A stretch of DNA of 64,000 nt. Source: Glutamicibacter ardleyensis. GTDB taxonomy: Bacteria > Actinomycetota > Actinomycetes > Actinomycetales > Micrococcaceae. The DNA lies in the NCBI RefSeq assembly GCF_014644555.1, contig NZ_BMKX01000002.1:1-64000 (forward strand). The letters are read 5' to 3'. Both the position numbers and the translations under genes were made by a program. Position 1 is the stretch's first letter, and every line of letters begins with the position of its first letter. The notes below the pieces were generated by a model. The model did not search any database. It saw only the letters and a list, made by a program, of their open reading frames with translations, and was not told the DNA's origin. Shown piece after piece: positions 18,850-27,891 of the stretch.

Positions 18850-19140
18850 TCAGTAACGGAACAGTGAGGTGTTAACCTGTTCGACTTCTTCGTACTGCAT
18901 GGAGGCGTGGTTCAGCGCCGTGGCGATGCTACTTAGCGCTTCCTCGATGCGTAAATGGGTGCTGCGCCACTCGGCAACGATGGATTGGAACGAGGTGGCG
19001 GCGGAACCCTGCCAGGTGCTCTGCAATTGGTCTAGGTTCATCTGCATCGTGGAGACTTCGGACCGCAACCGGTCGATGGTGTTCATGACGGCCTGGGACT
19101 TGACCTGCATTTCGCCGGTGTTGGTTGAGAAGGTGCTCAT
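18850..19140 (-). CDS. WXG100 family (EsxA-like) protein
   Basis: A 96-residue protein with the defining WXG motif (WQG, about residues 43-45) between two long amphipathic helices, and no signal peptide. This is the standard helix-turn-helix hairpin of ESAT-6/EsxA proteins secreted by type VII systems. A C-terminal YxxxE-like secretion signal is seen as YEEVEQ about 14 residues before the end. The ATG has AGGA at 7 nt. No EccC, EccB, mycosin or second Esx partner occurs in the window, so the secretion machinery would have to be elsewhere. It lies between an HD-domain gene and a two-component system on the same strand. Confidence 0.9.
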   Translation of the reverse strand: MSTFSTNTGEMQVKSQAVMNTIDRLRSEVSTMQMNLDQLQSTWQGSAATSFQSIVAEWRSTHLRIEEALSSIATALNHASMQYEEVEQVNTSLFRY

Positions 19141-19250
19141 GGGAGATCCTGCCTTTGGGGAGATCGGATTGGTGAGATCACCATAAATCCGGCAGGAGCA
19201 GCAGCGTAGCTTTCATGAGCCCTTTGTGGACAACTAGGAGCCGTTGATTC

Positions 19251-20780
19251 CTACTGGTCGTCCTCGTCAATTTCGCGAGGTTCTTGGAGTGGCACGTATG
19301 GCAAGCAGATCGCCATAGTGGCTCCGCCTCCAGCAGTTTCGCTGAGCGCTACCGAGCCACCGTGTTGCTGCACGATCGCCACGACTATAGCTAGGCCAAG
19401 ACCCGAGCCGCCGGTCTCGCGTTGTCGTGAGCTGTCTGCTCGGTAGAAGCGTTCGAAGATCCGGTGTGCGTCCTCTTCCGGAATACCCGGCCCATGGTCA
19501 CGAATTTCAAGTACCGCGTCTAATGCACCGGCCACGAGCGAACGAACACCCACCGCGATCTCAATCGCTGATTCTTCCGGGGTGTAGCGCAGCGCATTGG
19601 TGATCAGGTTTGCGATTACCTGGCGGATTCGTGCGTCGTCACCGACGGTGCTGGCAGGCGCTGGATATTTCGTGTCTAGACCGACCAGGGTCACCTTGCG
19701 CAGCGGTGCACGGACCTTGGTGTCTTCCACAGCGTCCTGGCCGAGAACTAAGAGGTCTACAGATTGTTTTTCCAGTGGGCGCTGTTCATCGAGACGAGCG
19801 AGCATCAACAGATCTTCGACCAGGTGCGCCATGCGTTTGGATTCAGCTTCAATGCGGCCCATAGCCGAGCCCAAGGCTTCTGGATCTGCCAGTCCTCCAT
19901 GACGATAGAACTCCGAATAGCCCTGAATGGTAACCAAGGGAGTCCGCAACTCATGAGAAGCATCTTGGATGAACCGGCGCATTTTGGTTTCCGAGGCCTC
20001 GCGGTCGCGGAAGGCTCGCTCAATTTGCGCAAGCATGGCATTCAATGAACGCGAGAGCCTGCCGACTTCTGTTTCTGGAGGGTAATTTCGTACACGTTGG
20101 GACAGATCACCGTCGGCAATCATTGCGGCGGTACGCTCAACGCGAATGAGTGGAAGCAGTGATCGCGAAGTCAGACCATAGGCGATCATTGACATGAGTA
20201 ATGTGGCAAGCAGGCCGGTGGATAAAACGAGAATTGCGGTTTTTTGGACCGTATCATTGACGTTTTCAAGGGGTAAGGAGATAAAAACATTTAATCCGCT
20301 GGTGGGCAGCGGAACTACCATCGCGCGCCACCCTGCGGAACCCGAATGCATACCCGGGACGGTGACGGGGGACCAGGGGGTTTTGGCTAATTCAGCCATT
20401 TGCTCCGGTGCCAACAAGGGAGTGTCAGCGTTGTTTCCGGGGGTAACGCGACTACGTGGCATGATGTAAACGATTTTGCCGTTTTCATCACGAATATCAG
20501 CGTACGAGCGGTTGAGCCCGAGCAAAGTCGGATCAATGCCGTCGTTTTCGCCGGACTGATCATTATCCAAGGAATACTGGTAGGCCTTATTCAGGCCGAA
20601 TCCCATCGTGGGTCCCGAGACATTGAGCTGATCATCGATTTGATTAGTCATCGAAATACGAAGTGTGTGTGCTGAACCGAACGCTGTGGCGCCGATGCCA
20701 CAAATCATCAAGGCGCACATCAGCATCACCAATTTGGTGCGCAAGGATGTACGACGCCACAGTGTTCTTAAAGCCTGCAT
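19251..20780 (-). CDS. Sensor histidine kinase (OmpR-class two-component system)
   Basis: A 509-residue membrane kinase. TM1 is about residues 17-39, followed by an extracytoplasmic sensor of about 140 residues, TM2 about 181-203 and a HAMP domain to about 258. The dimerisation/phosphoacceptor motif DASHELRTPLVTIQGY has the phosphorylated His at about 276. The ATPase domain carries N-box NLITNALRYTPEE, G1 DHGPGIPEED, F-box IFERFYRADSSR and G2 GGSGLGLAIV. It resembles actinobacterial TcrY/PrrB-like kinases; the signal is unknown. The response-regulator gene lies 43 bp upstream on the same strand, so they form one operon. The ATG start has no obvious ribosome-binding site. Confidence 0.93.
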   Translation of the reverse strand: MQALRTLWRRTSLRTKLVMLMCALMICGIGATAFGSAHTLRISMTNQIDDQLNVSGPTMGFGLNKAYQYSLDNDQSGENDGIDPTLLGLNRSYADIRDENGKIVYIMPRSRVTPGNNADTPLLAPEQMAELAKTPWSPVTVPGMHSGSAGWRAMVVPLPTSGLNVFISLPLENVNDTVQKTAILVLSTGLLATLLMSMIAYGLTSRSLLPLIRVERTAAMIADGDLSQRVRNYPPETEVGRLSRSLNAMLAQIERAFRDREASETKMRRFIQDASHELRTPLVTIQGYSEFYRHGGLADPEALGSAMGRIEAESKRMAHLVEDLLMLARLDEQRPLEKQSVDLLVLGQDAVEDTKVRAPLRKVTLVGLDTKYPAPASTVGDDARIRQVIANLITNALRYTPEESAIEIAVGVRSLVAGALDAVLEIRDHGPGIPEEDAHRIFERFYRADSSRQRETGGSGLGLAIVVAIVQQHGGSVALSETAGGGATMAICLPYVPLQEPREIDEDDQ

Positions 20781-20823
20781 GTAATGACTTTACAATCCGT
20801 TGGGCCGCAAGTGGGCATTGTGC

Positions 20824-21531
20824 CTAGCGTCGGTCGGGAGTGCGCATGAGGTAACCAACGCCGCGCTTAGTCTGAATCAGGGCGGGCCACTCTGGGCGGT
20901 CAACTTTACGACGCAAATAGGAGATGTAAGATTCCACAATCGACGCGTCACCGTTGAAGTCGTACTCCCAGACGTGATCTAGGATCTGCGACTTGGACAG
21001 CACCCGGTTCGGGTTCATCATGAGGTAGCGCAATAATTTGAATTCGGTCGGCGAAAGGTCAATGACCTCTCCCGCGCGACGTACTTCATGGGCATCATCA
21101 TCAAGCTCTAGATCTGAAACCACGATGGTGGCATTCTCGTCTTCGCCCGACGCGGTGCGACGTAATACGGCACGAATGCGGGCCACTACCTCATCGAGGC
21201 TAAATGGCTTGGTGACGTAGTCATCGCCGCCGACGGTCAGGCCGGTGACCTTGTCAGTGGTGTCATCACGTGCGGTCAGAAATAGTACTGGGAAGTGACG
21301 CCCCGCGGCGCGTAGCTTGCGGGTGATGGTAAAACCATCCATGTCCGGAAGCATGACGTCTAATACGGCAAGGTCTGGCTCTTCTGCTTCGACGGCTGCC
21401 AGAGCTTCGCGACCATTGGCTGCGGCGACCACTTCGAAGCCCGCAAAACGCAGGGAAGTGGAAAGGAGTTCGCGGATGTTTGGCTCATCATCCACAACAA
21501 GAAGTTTGGCCTCTGGGGTTTTTGCACTCAT
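20824..21531 (-). CDS. OmpR/PhoB-family response regulator
   Basis: The 235-residue DNA-binding regulator pairs with the kinase encoded just downstream. The receiver domain (about 8-120) has acidic pocket DDE near 14-16, phosphorylated Asp58 in LAVLDVMLPDMDG, a switch Thr in LFLTARDD and Lys in TKPFSLDE. The winged-helix effector domain (about 138-230) shows LSPTEFKLLRYLMMNPNRVLSKSQIL and ESYISYLRRKVD, followed by the usual GVGYLMR end. Target genes are unknown. It may act on its own operon. Confidence 0.94.
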   Translation of the reverse strand: MSAKTPEAKLLVVDDEPNIRELLSTSLRFAGFEVVAAANGREALAAVEAEEPDLAVLDVMLPDMDGFTITRKLRAAGRHFPVLFLTARDDTTDKVTGLTVGGDDYVTKPFSLDEVVARIRAVLRRTASGEDENATIVVSDLELDDDAHEVRRAGEVIDLSPTEFKLLRYLMMNPNRVLSKSQILDHVWEYDFNGDASIVESYISYLRRKVDRPEWPALIQTKRGVGYLMRTPDRR

Positions 21532-21589
21532 AAATCCCAGTGTGCACCGGAAATCTGGGAGTCGCCTGAGAGCAAACTGAGTGCCGTGA

Positions 21590-21853
21590 TTAGCTGCTGC
21601 GCCGCTTAAGGATGTTTGCCACCACTACGACACCGGCCAAGATGAAAGCGATGGGTAGACCAAAAATGCCGAACGCCATGACTAGCGGCGGGATGGAATT
21701 TTCCTGGAAGTACAAAACTAATACCGCCACCAGCGATAGCGCCGAAAGTATCGCAAGAACGATAGCTGTGCGCGAAATGACGGACAAGGTAATCGAAGAA
21801 GAGCTCACGCCTCTTAACGATACAGCGGATCTGAAGCCGCTCCCGTGACTCAA
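21590..21853 (-). CDS. Small two-helix membrane protein, unknown function
   Basis: An 87-codon frame upstream of the response-regulator gene on the same strand encodes two hydrophobic segments (about residues 27-48 and 55-78) and a basic tail ending KRRSS. I do not recognise a family. The frame opens with TTG without a ribosome-binding site. A GTG at 21808 (VSSSSITLSV) is a plausible alternative start that keeps both helices. The 58-bp gap to the regulator allows co-transcription. Confidence 0.55.
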   Translation of the reverse strand: MSHGSGFRSAVSLRGVSSSSITLSVISRTAIVLAILSALSLVAVLVLYFQENSIPPLVMAFGIFGLPIAFILAGVVVVANILKRRSS

Positions 21854-22048
21854 GGTGAAGTTACGGGCGTCAAAGTGTCATAATCTTAGGTATTGGACTT
21901 TATTCGAATCCGTACGTCGAGCACCCGGTGAACGAACAATTGTTAACCCGGCTGAATGCTCCATGGATTCGGAGACATAAAAAAGCGTGACGTGAGGTAA
22001 ATTGCACAGTACGCGCTACAGCACGAGAAACGAACGAGGTAGAGGATC

Positions 22049-22432
22049 ATGCCTAGCGGCAAGGTTAAGTGGTACGAAAAGTCCAAGGGCTTCGGTTTCA
22101 TTACTACCGAGGACGGCAAAGAAATATATGTGAACGCCACGGCACTGCCGGAAGGTGTTCATGACCTGCGCCCAGGAATGCGTTTGGAGTTCGGAGTGGC
22201 AGAAGGTCGTCGAGGACCGCAGGCGCTGAGCCTGCGTATCTTGGATGAAGCTCCTTCGGTAGCGCGAGCAAAGCGCAAAAACCCGGAGCAGCAAGCCGCA
22301 ATGATTGAGGATCTGATCAAGGTCCTTGATCAAGTATCTAATACCCTGCGCAAGGGGCGATACCCTGAACAAGCGCATGGCAAAAAGGTTGCTACCGTGC
22401 TTCGCGCGGTAGCCGATGATCTGGACGTTTAA
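22049..22432 (+). CDS. cspB: Cold-shock-domain protein with C-terminal extension
   Basis: The 127-residue protein starts with a cold-shock domain (about 1-66) that binds single-stranded nucleic acid. RNP1 is intact (KGFGFI), while the RNP2 position reads IYVNATAL instead of the usual VFVHFSAI. A helical extension of about 60 residues (IEDLIKVLDQVSNTLRKGRY) follows. Such extended CSPs are common in actinobacteria and are not necessarily cold-induced. The ATG has AGAGGA upstream at good distance. Only 3 bp separate it from the DUF3027 gene, so they are one operon. The symbol is given for the family type, not for demonstrated equivalence. Confidence 0.88.
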   Translation: MPSGKVKWYEKSKGFGFITTEDGKEIYVNATALPEGVHDLRPGMRLEFGVAEGRRGPQALSLRILDEAPSVARAKRKNPEQQAAMIEDLIKVLDQVSNTLRKGRYPEQAHGKKVATVLRAVADDLDV

Positions 22433-22435
22433 ACA

Positions 22436-23056
22436 ATGGCCCGTAAACCCAAATTAGACACCATCCTTGCTGACGCGGTTGATGTAGCGCGAAATGCGCT
22501 CACGGAGATCGCGGTAGACACGGAAATCGGTGAGTATCTCGGAGCTACGTCCGAAGGTGAGCGATTAGTCACCCATAGATTTGTCTCCCAAAAAAAGGGT
22601 TACCGAGGCTGGACGTGGTTCGCGACACTCGCACGGGTGCCACGGGCGAAAGCCAAAGATCTCACCGTTTGTGAAGCAGGCATTGTTGCCGGCGAAGACG
22701 CTCTTCTCGCTCCAGCATGGTTGCCTTGGGCAGATCGATTGGCAAAGGAAGAAATCGAAGCAGCCGAGGCTGACAGCGCGACGGATGAATCCGGTCAGGG
22801 AAGCCTCGATGGGCAACCGAGCGCGTCTACTGAAAAGAATTCGGCAGCTACCAACGAACCAGTCGAGAGCGGTTTCGAGGAATCAGCTGACGGTGCTACG
22901 CAGCAAGAGTCGACTGCGCCTGCTGAAGCAAATGTTGTGGAGAGCATCAAGACACCTGCGCGACGTCAGGTCCGTCGACGTCGTACAGCACAGCGCACTG
23001 CTGCTCGTCGCCGCGCAGCGCAGCGCAGTCGTCCACGTAAAGACAACTTGGACTGA
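22436..23056 (+). CDS. DUF3027 family protein
   Basis: A 206-residue actinobacterial protein of unknown function. The DUF3027 part (about 1-105) contains EYLGATSEGERLVTHRF, GYRGWTWFATLARVPRAK and ALLAPAWLPWADRL. The second half is low-complexity and acidic (Glu/Ser/Ala, about 105-175) and ends in a strongly basic Arg-rich tail with repeated RRRTAQR-like units (about 178-202), suggesting nucleic-acid contact. It is coupled to the cold-shock gene (3-bp gap), an arrangement conserved in actinobacteria. A long terminator follows 18 bp after the stop. Confidence 0.87.
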   Translation: MARKPKLDTILADAVDVARNALTEIAVDTEIGEYLGATSEGERLVTHRFVSQKKGYRGWTWFATLARVPRAKAKDLTVCEAGIVAGEDALLAPAWLPWADRLAKEEIEAAEADSATDESGQGSLDGQPSASTEKNSAATNEPVESGFEESADGATQQESTAPAEANVVESIKTPARRQVRRRRTAQRTAARRRAAQRSRPRKDNLD

Positions 23057-23073
23057 ACAAAACCGAGGCATTA

Positions 23074-23124
23074 CACAACGGTCCGCGGATGAATCCTTGA
23101 AGGATTCATCCGCGGACCGTTGTG
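23074..23124. terminator. Strong convergent terminator (DUF3027 / serC)
   Basis: Perfect 23-base arms (23074-23096, 23102-23124) around a 5-nt loop lie between the convergent DUF3027 and serC genes. This is one of the longest perfect hairpins in the window. Confidence 0.88.
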
Positions 23125-23136
23125 CTAACTGCGTGG

Positions 23137-24345
<1,209 letters not shown>

Positions 24346-24519
24346 TCAGTTAACATCTTCGCAAATTGCGAGGGGATGAGAGAAAAACCGGACCGTCGGT
24401 TACGACATGCAATTTATGCTGTGGTCGCAGGGAACGCCTCCACAACCAAGTAGAGTTGCATACTGACGTTCCGTTTTTTCAAACGAACCTAACTGTTGTG
24501 ACTTCCAGGAGTGGCTAAC

Positions 24520-25218
24520 GTGTCTGACCTTATCGATACAACTGAGATGTACCTGCGCACCATTCTTGAACTTCAAGAAGAAGAGATCGTGGCCTTGCGT
24601 GCGCGAATCGCGGAACGTCTTGGGCATTCGGGGCCTACTGTGTCGCAAACTGTCGCTCGGATGGAACGCGACGGACTCGTTGTAGTCTCCACCGACCGTC
24701 ATTTGGCTTTGACTGAAAAAGGTCACGAACTGGCTACGGGCGTGATGCGCAAGCATCGTCTAGCTGAGCGCCTACTTTCGGACATGATTGGCCTTGAGTG
24801 GGAGTACGTACATGACGAGGCTTGTCGCTGGGAGCATGTCATGAGTGAGCGTGTTGAGCGTCGGCTTTATGACTTGCTGGGCAAGCCAACAGTTTCTCCT
24901 TACGGTAATCCGATCCCGGGCCTTGAAATCTTAGGTGGACCGAAAGTAACGGAAATCTCATCTGAGGTTGAGAACCTGGATAACGCATTGCTCTCCGGAA
25001 ACGTCGGGCCGCTGGCGATCGACCGCTTGGCTGAGCCGATCCAAACGGACCCAATCCTGCTCGGACAACTGAATGAGGGCGGAATCCGTCCCGGAGCGAT
25101 AGTCAATCTAGAGCGCGCCGATGATTACGTTGTGGTCCGTGTGCAAGGCATCGAAGGCGCCCTAGAGTTGCCAGTCGAGGTCAGTGCACACGTCTTTGTT
25201 CGTACAAATCAAAGATAA
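24520..25218 (+). CDS. DtxR/IdeR-family metal-dependent transcriptional repressor
   Basis: A 232-residue repressor that binds DNA when loaded with Fe(II) or Mn(II). I start at the GTG at 24520 (MSDLIDTTEMYLRTILE), eight nt after AGGAG, which matches the usual DtxR/IdeR N-terminus; another GTG at 24511 overlaps the ribosome-binding site. Domains: winged helix (about 1-65, SGPTVSQTVARMERDGLV recognition helix), dimerisation/metal domain (about 66-140, with HRLAERLLSDMIGLEW and HDEACRWEHVMSERVERRL) and an SH3-like FeoA-type C-terminus to residue 232. Length and all three domains favour IdeR/DtxR over the shorter MntR. It directly precedes the riboswitch-controlled hydrolase genes, perhaps by chance. 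Confidence 0.92.
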   Translation: MSDLIDTTEMYLRTILELQEEEIVALRARIAERLGHSGPTVSQTVARMERDGLVVVSTDRHLALTEKGHELATGVMRKHRLAERLLSDMIGLEWEYVHDEACRWEHVMSERVERRLYDLLGKPTVSPYGNPIPGLEILGGPKVTEISSEVENLDNALLSGNVGPLAIDRLAEPIQTDPILLGQLNEGGIRPGAIVNLERADDYVVVRVQGIEGALELPVEVSAHVFVRTNQR

Positions 25219-25289
25219 CGAAATTGTAACTTTTCCGATCGACCGGTAGGGTTATGCGAGGGCGTTAGAGGTTTATCTAATGCCGATTC

Positions 25290-25470
25290 CGAAAGCGCAA
25301 ACACCGAGTATTGCCCTGCCTTCCGGATGTGACAAGAACTTTTAGGGCAATAGCGGGGAACCCACTCATCTGACGAGTCATTCGTCTTGGGGTGAAGTCA
25401 TGCCAATAAGCAAGACCGGACCAATCACAGGGCCGAACCCGACAGCTAACTTCGCAGGTGTAGATGTGAG
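25290..25470 (+). promoter_or_regulatory. ydaO-type c-di-AMP riboswitch 1
   Basis: The leader of the M23 peptidase gene carries conserved ydaO/yuaA blocks in order: AGCGGGGAACCCA (about 25351), CTTGGGGTGAAGTC (about 25387), and the hallmark CCGAACCCGACAGCTAAC followed by TTCGCAGG (about 25434-25460). The ribosome-binding site GAGAGG comes within a few bases of its 3' end. In this family c-di-AMP binding normally turns expression off. The 5' edge is approximate. Confidence 0.88.
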
Positions 25471-25479
25471 AGGAATGTT

Positions 25480-26511
25480 TTGGCAGAAACCAGGACGACG
25501 GGTCGACGTCGCGCAGCAGATGTCGAAATCGACGCGATCGCTGAAATCGCAACAGCTGCTACCGAACGACCCGTTGGTCGCCGCGCATCGCGCGAACCTA
25601 CTGTCGAAGCATTAGAAATTATCGCACCAGTGTGTGCCGACTATGTTGGACGCCGATTCACATCGGGACAGCGTTACGGTATCGCACCAACGTCGAAAAT
25701 TCTTGCGGCTCAGGATGTTGACGGAAACGTCATTGCCCTACCCACGGCCAAGCCAGTTATGGCTTCCGAAGGTGCCGTAGCCAGTAATGGGGAGCTCGTT
25801 CAGAGTCTCCACGCATCGCCTAAAAAAGTTTCCCGACTAGGGTTCACACATAAGATCGCGGCCGTTGCTGCGGTATCAGGTTTGGCCCTCGCAGCGGTTT
25901 CCCCGCAACTCAATGGAGCCGAGCCGGACGAGCCAGCTTCCGTAGCTAGTGCTCAGCGCACCGCGACTTCCGCTGTTGTTGATGTTAAGGCACCGGAAAA
26001 TGCCGGGCTAGAGGTTCAGCGTGCCGCACTGAAGTCGGATATCAATCCAAGTGTCGCCGACGAAAACAAGCTTTCGGAAATTCTTACCGCTTCCGGTGGA
26101 AATATCCAGAAGATCGGTTCGACGGGCGGTCTGCTTGAGCGTCCCGTGGATAGCAACCGCATTACTTCGCCCTTCGGGCATCGCAAGAATCCAACCGGCG
26201 CCGGCTTCATGATCCACAGTGGCACAGATTACGGTGTGCCGAGCGGCACAAAGGTTTACGCGGCTGCCTCGGGCACCGTGGAGGTCTCTGGATGGGCCGG
26301 TCACTCCGGTCAACGAGTTACCTTAGGTCACGGAAATGGGCTGGAAACTGGCTATAGCCACAACTCCAAACTCCTAGTCAAGGTCGGTGACAAGGTTCAG
26401 CGAGGCGATGTGATCGCTCTGGCCGGCAGTACCGGTAACTCGACGGGCCCACATGTGCACTTTGAGGTCATCGTTGATGGGCAGTTCAAAGACCCAGCAG
26501 GCTGGTTATAA
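25480..26511 (+). CDS. M23-family peptidoglycan endopeptidase
   Basis: A 343-residue zinc metallopeptidase expected to cut peptide bridges in peptidoglycan. The C-terminal M23 (LytM) domain (about 225-343) has HSGTDYG, with the first zinc ligands His and Asp, and HVHFE with the HxH ligand pair. A hydrophobic segment (AAVAAVSGLALAAVSP, about 129-145) would act as signal or anchor. It is preceded by an unusually long, charged N-terminus of about 125 residues containing GRRRAADV. The start is TTG at 25480, with GAGAGG 6-7 nt upstream. It stands directly behind a c-di-AMP riboswitch, linking wall hydrolysis to turgor/K+ signalling. Its N-terminal TxGRRRA motif recurs in the next gene. Confidence 0.9.
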   Translation: MAETRTTGRRRAADVEIDAIAEIATAATERPVGRRASREPTVEALEIIAPVCADYVGRRFTSGQRYGIAPTSKILAAQDVDGNVIALPTAKPVMASEGAVASNGELVQSLHASPKKVSRLGFTHKIAAVAAVSGLALAAVSPQLNGAEPDEPASVASAQRTATSAVVDVKAPENAGLEVQRAALKSDINPSVADENKLSEILTASGGNIQKIGSTGGLLERPVDSNRITSPFGHRKNPTGAGFMIHSGTDYGVPSGTKVYAAASGTVEVSGWAGHSGQRVTLGHGNGLETGYSHNSKLLVKVGDKVQRGDVIALAGSTGNSTGPHVHFEVIVDGQFKDPAGWL

Positions 26512-26599
26512 CGTTGAACGTCACCTTACCGTGATCAAAACGTGACATTTGAAAGATAGTCCTATAGGCTTATCTGCGTGCCAGGGGGAAGCCCTGAGC

Positions 26600-26800
26600 A
26601 ACATTGCGTGTGATCCGAGCACTGCCAGCATGCAATGAGCAGTTATACACAACTCGTACGGCAGTGACGGGGGAACCAACATCGGGTCGTTAGTTTTGAC
26701 TAACAACCCTAGGGGTTAAGTGGACAAGAAGGAAACTTCGAATCCACCGAGGTAACTCCACTTCGAACCCGACAGCTTACCTCGTAGGAATCAAGGAGAG
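26600..26800 (+). promoter_or_regulatory. ydaO-type c-di-AMP riboswitch 2
   Basis: The leader of the NlpC/P60 gene repeats the ydaO blocks: GACGGGGGAACCAACATC (about 26666), CCTAGGGGTTAAGTGGA (about 26709) and CGAACCCGACAGCTTACC followed by TCGTAGG (about 26765-26789). AAGGAGAGG, the ribosome-binding site, comes right after. It is related to, but clearly diverged from, the first copy. The 5' edge is approximate. Confidence 0.88.
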
Positions 26801-26808
26801 GCATTATT

Positions 26809-27666
26809 GTGACCAAGCGTCAAACCCATGGACGTCGCCGCGCCGACGTGCCACGCACTAACTCGCTAGAGGCGATTTCTCAGGCCGTAGCGTCTAACGC
26901 GGGCTCAGTTGGCCGACAGGCAGCCGTTGTTGCTGCTGCGTCCGGTTTGATTGTCACCTTAGGCGTTCCAGGCCAGGCTACCGCGCCCCGCGATGTATCC
27001 GCGGCGCCAGTTGATACCATCAACCCTGAGCGTGTGTCGGTAAAGACCGTCAAGGTCGACACCAAGAAGGCCGACAAGGTCGACATCGAGCGCGCCAGCT
27101 TCACCGCTGAACCAAAGCCTGAGCCAGAGCCAGTCGTTATCGCTGTTGCTGACAGCATTGAGCCAACCACCCGTCAGAACTCGGGTAGCTCCGATTCTTC
27201 GGGAAGTGCTGACTCCATGGCACCAATGACCCGCCAGAACCGTGGCGGCAACGGCCAGCAGAGCGCACCAACTCAGACCCAGAAGCAGGAAACCAAGAAG
27301 GAAACTTCGGCTCCTAGCTCGAACCTGACTGGTATTGCAGGAACTGCAGCCAAGTACTCAGGCGTTCCATACGTCTGGGGCGGCAACACTCCAAGCGGCT
27401 GGGATTGCTCCGGCTTCATAAAGTATGTCTACGCGCAGCACGGCATCAACATTGCCCGTGGCACCTCCGCGATTCTAGGCTCCGGTCAGTTCAAGCGCAC
27501 CAGCAGCCCGAAGCCTGGCGACTTGGTGTTCCAGAACGGTGGAGGCCACGTAGGAATCTACCTCGGTGGTGGCCAGATGATCGGTGCGCAGAACCCTACT
27601 GTCGATACCATGATCCACTCGGTAACACGCAACCCGTTGTACGGGTACTACACCCTAGCTCGCTAA
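26809..27666 (+). CDS. NlpC/P60-family peptidoglycan hydrolase
   Basis: A 285-residue secreted endopeptidase of the NlpC/P60 cysteine-peptidase fold. The N-terminus is basic (QTHGRRRADVPR) and then hydrophobic (AAVVAAASGLIVTLGV, about 38-53), acting as signal or anchor. A charged, Pro/Ser-rich linker (about 60-165) contains two copies of a DS-x-x-P-x-TRQN-x-G unit. The catalytic domain (about 168-285) has Cys in WDCSGFIKYVY and His in GGHVGIYLGGGQMIGA. The GTG start is preceded by AAGGAGAGG. It is the second of two successive riboswitch/wall-hydrolase units and is closed by a terminator 12 bp after the stop. It resembles RipA/Cse-type wall hydrolases needed for daughter-cell separation. Confidence 0.92.
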   Translation: MTKRQTHGRRRADVPRTNSLEAISQAVASNAGSVGRQAAVVAAASGLIVTLGVPGQATAPRDVSAAPVDTINPERVSVKTVKVDTKKADKVDIERASFTAEPKPEPEPVVIAVADSIEPTTRQNSGSSDSSGSADSMAPMTRQNRGGNGQQSAPTQTQKQETKKETSAPSSNLTGIAGTAAKYSGVPYVWGGNTPSGWDCSGFIKYVYAQHGINIARGTSAILGSGQFKRTSSPKPGDLVFQNGGGHVGIYLGGGQMIGAQNPTVDTMIHSVTRNPLYGYYTLAR

Positions 27667-27677
27667 ACAGCCTGCTC

Positions 27678-27714
27678 CCATTGGCCATCGAACGTAAAGT
27701 TCGGTGGCCAATGG
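27678..27714 (+). terminator. Terminator after the NlpC/P60 gene
   Basis: CCATTGGCCATCGAAC pairs with GTTCGGTGGCCAATGG (one G-U pair) around GTAAA; TCGTTT follows. Confidence 0.88.
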
Positions 27715-27891
27715 TCGTTTAACACAGTGAACTCCATGCTACTTCGCGATGAAAATCAGCGAATATCTTCCTATTTTTAGCCCCGAATATGCGACACATC
27801 GCATAGGCTAACGGCAAGAGGACTAACCGAGACGAGCTCGTCGTCATCAACTTCAAGTGATGCGTACGAATTCATTGAAGGAAGTATGCGC

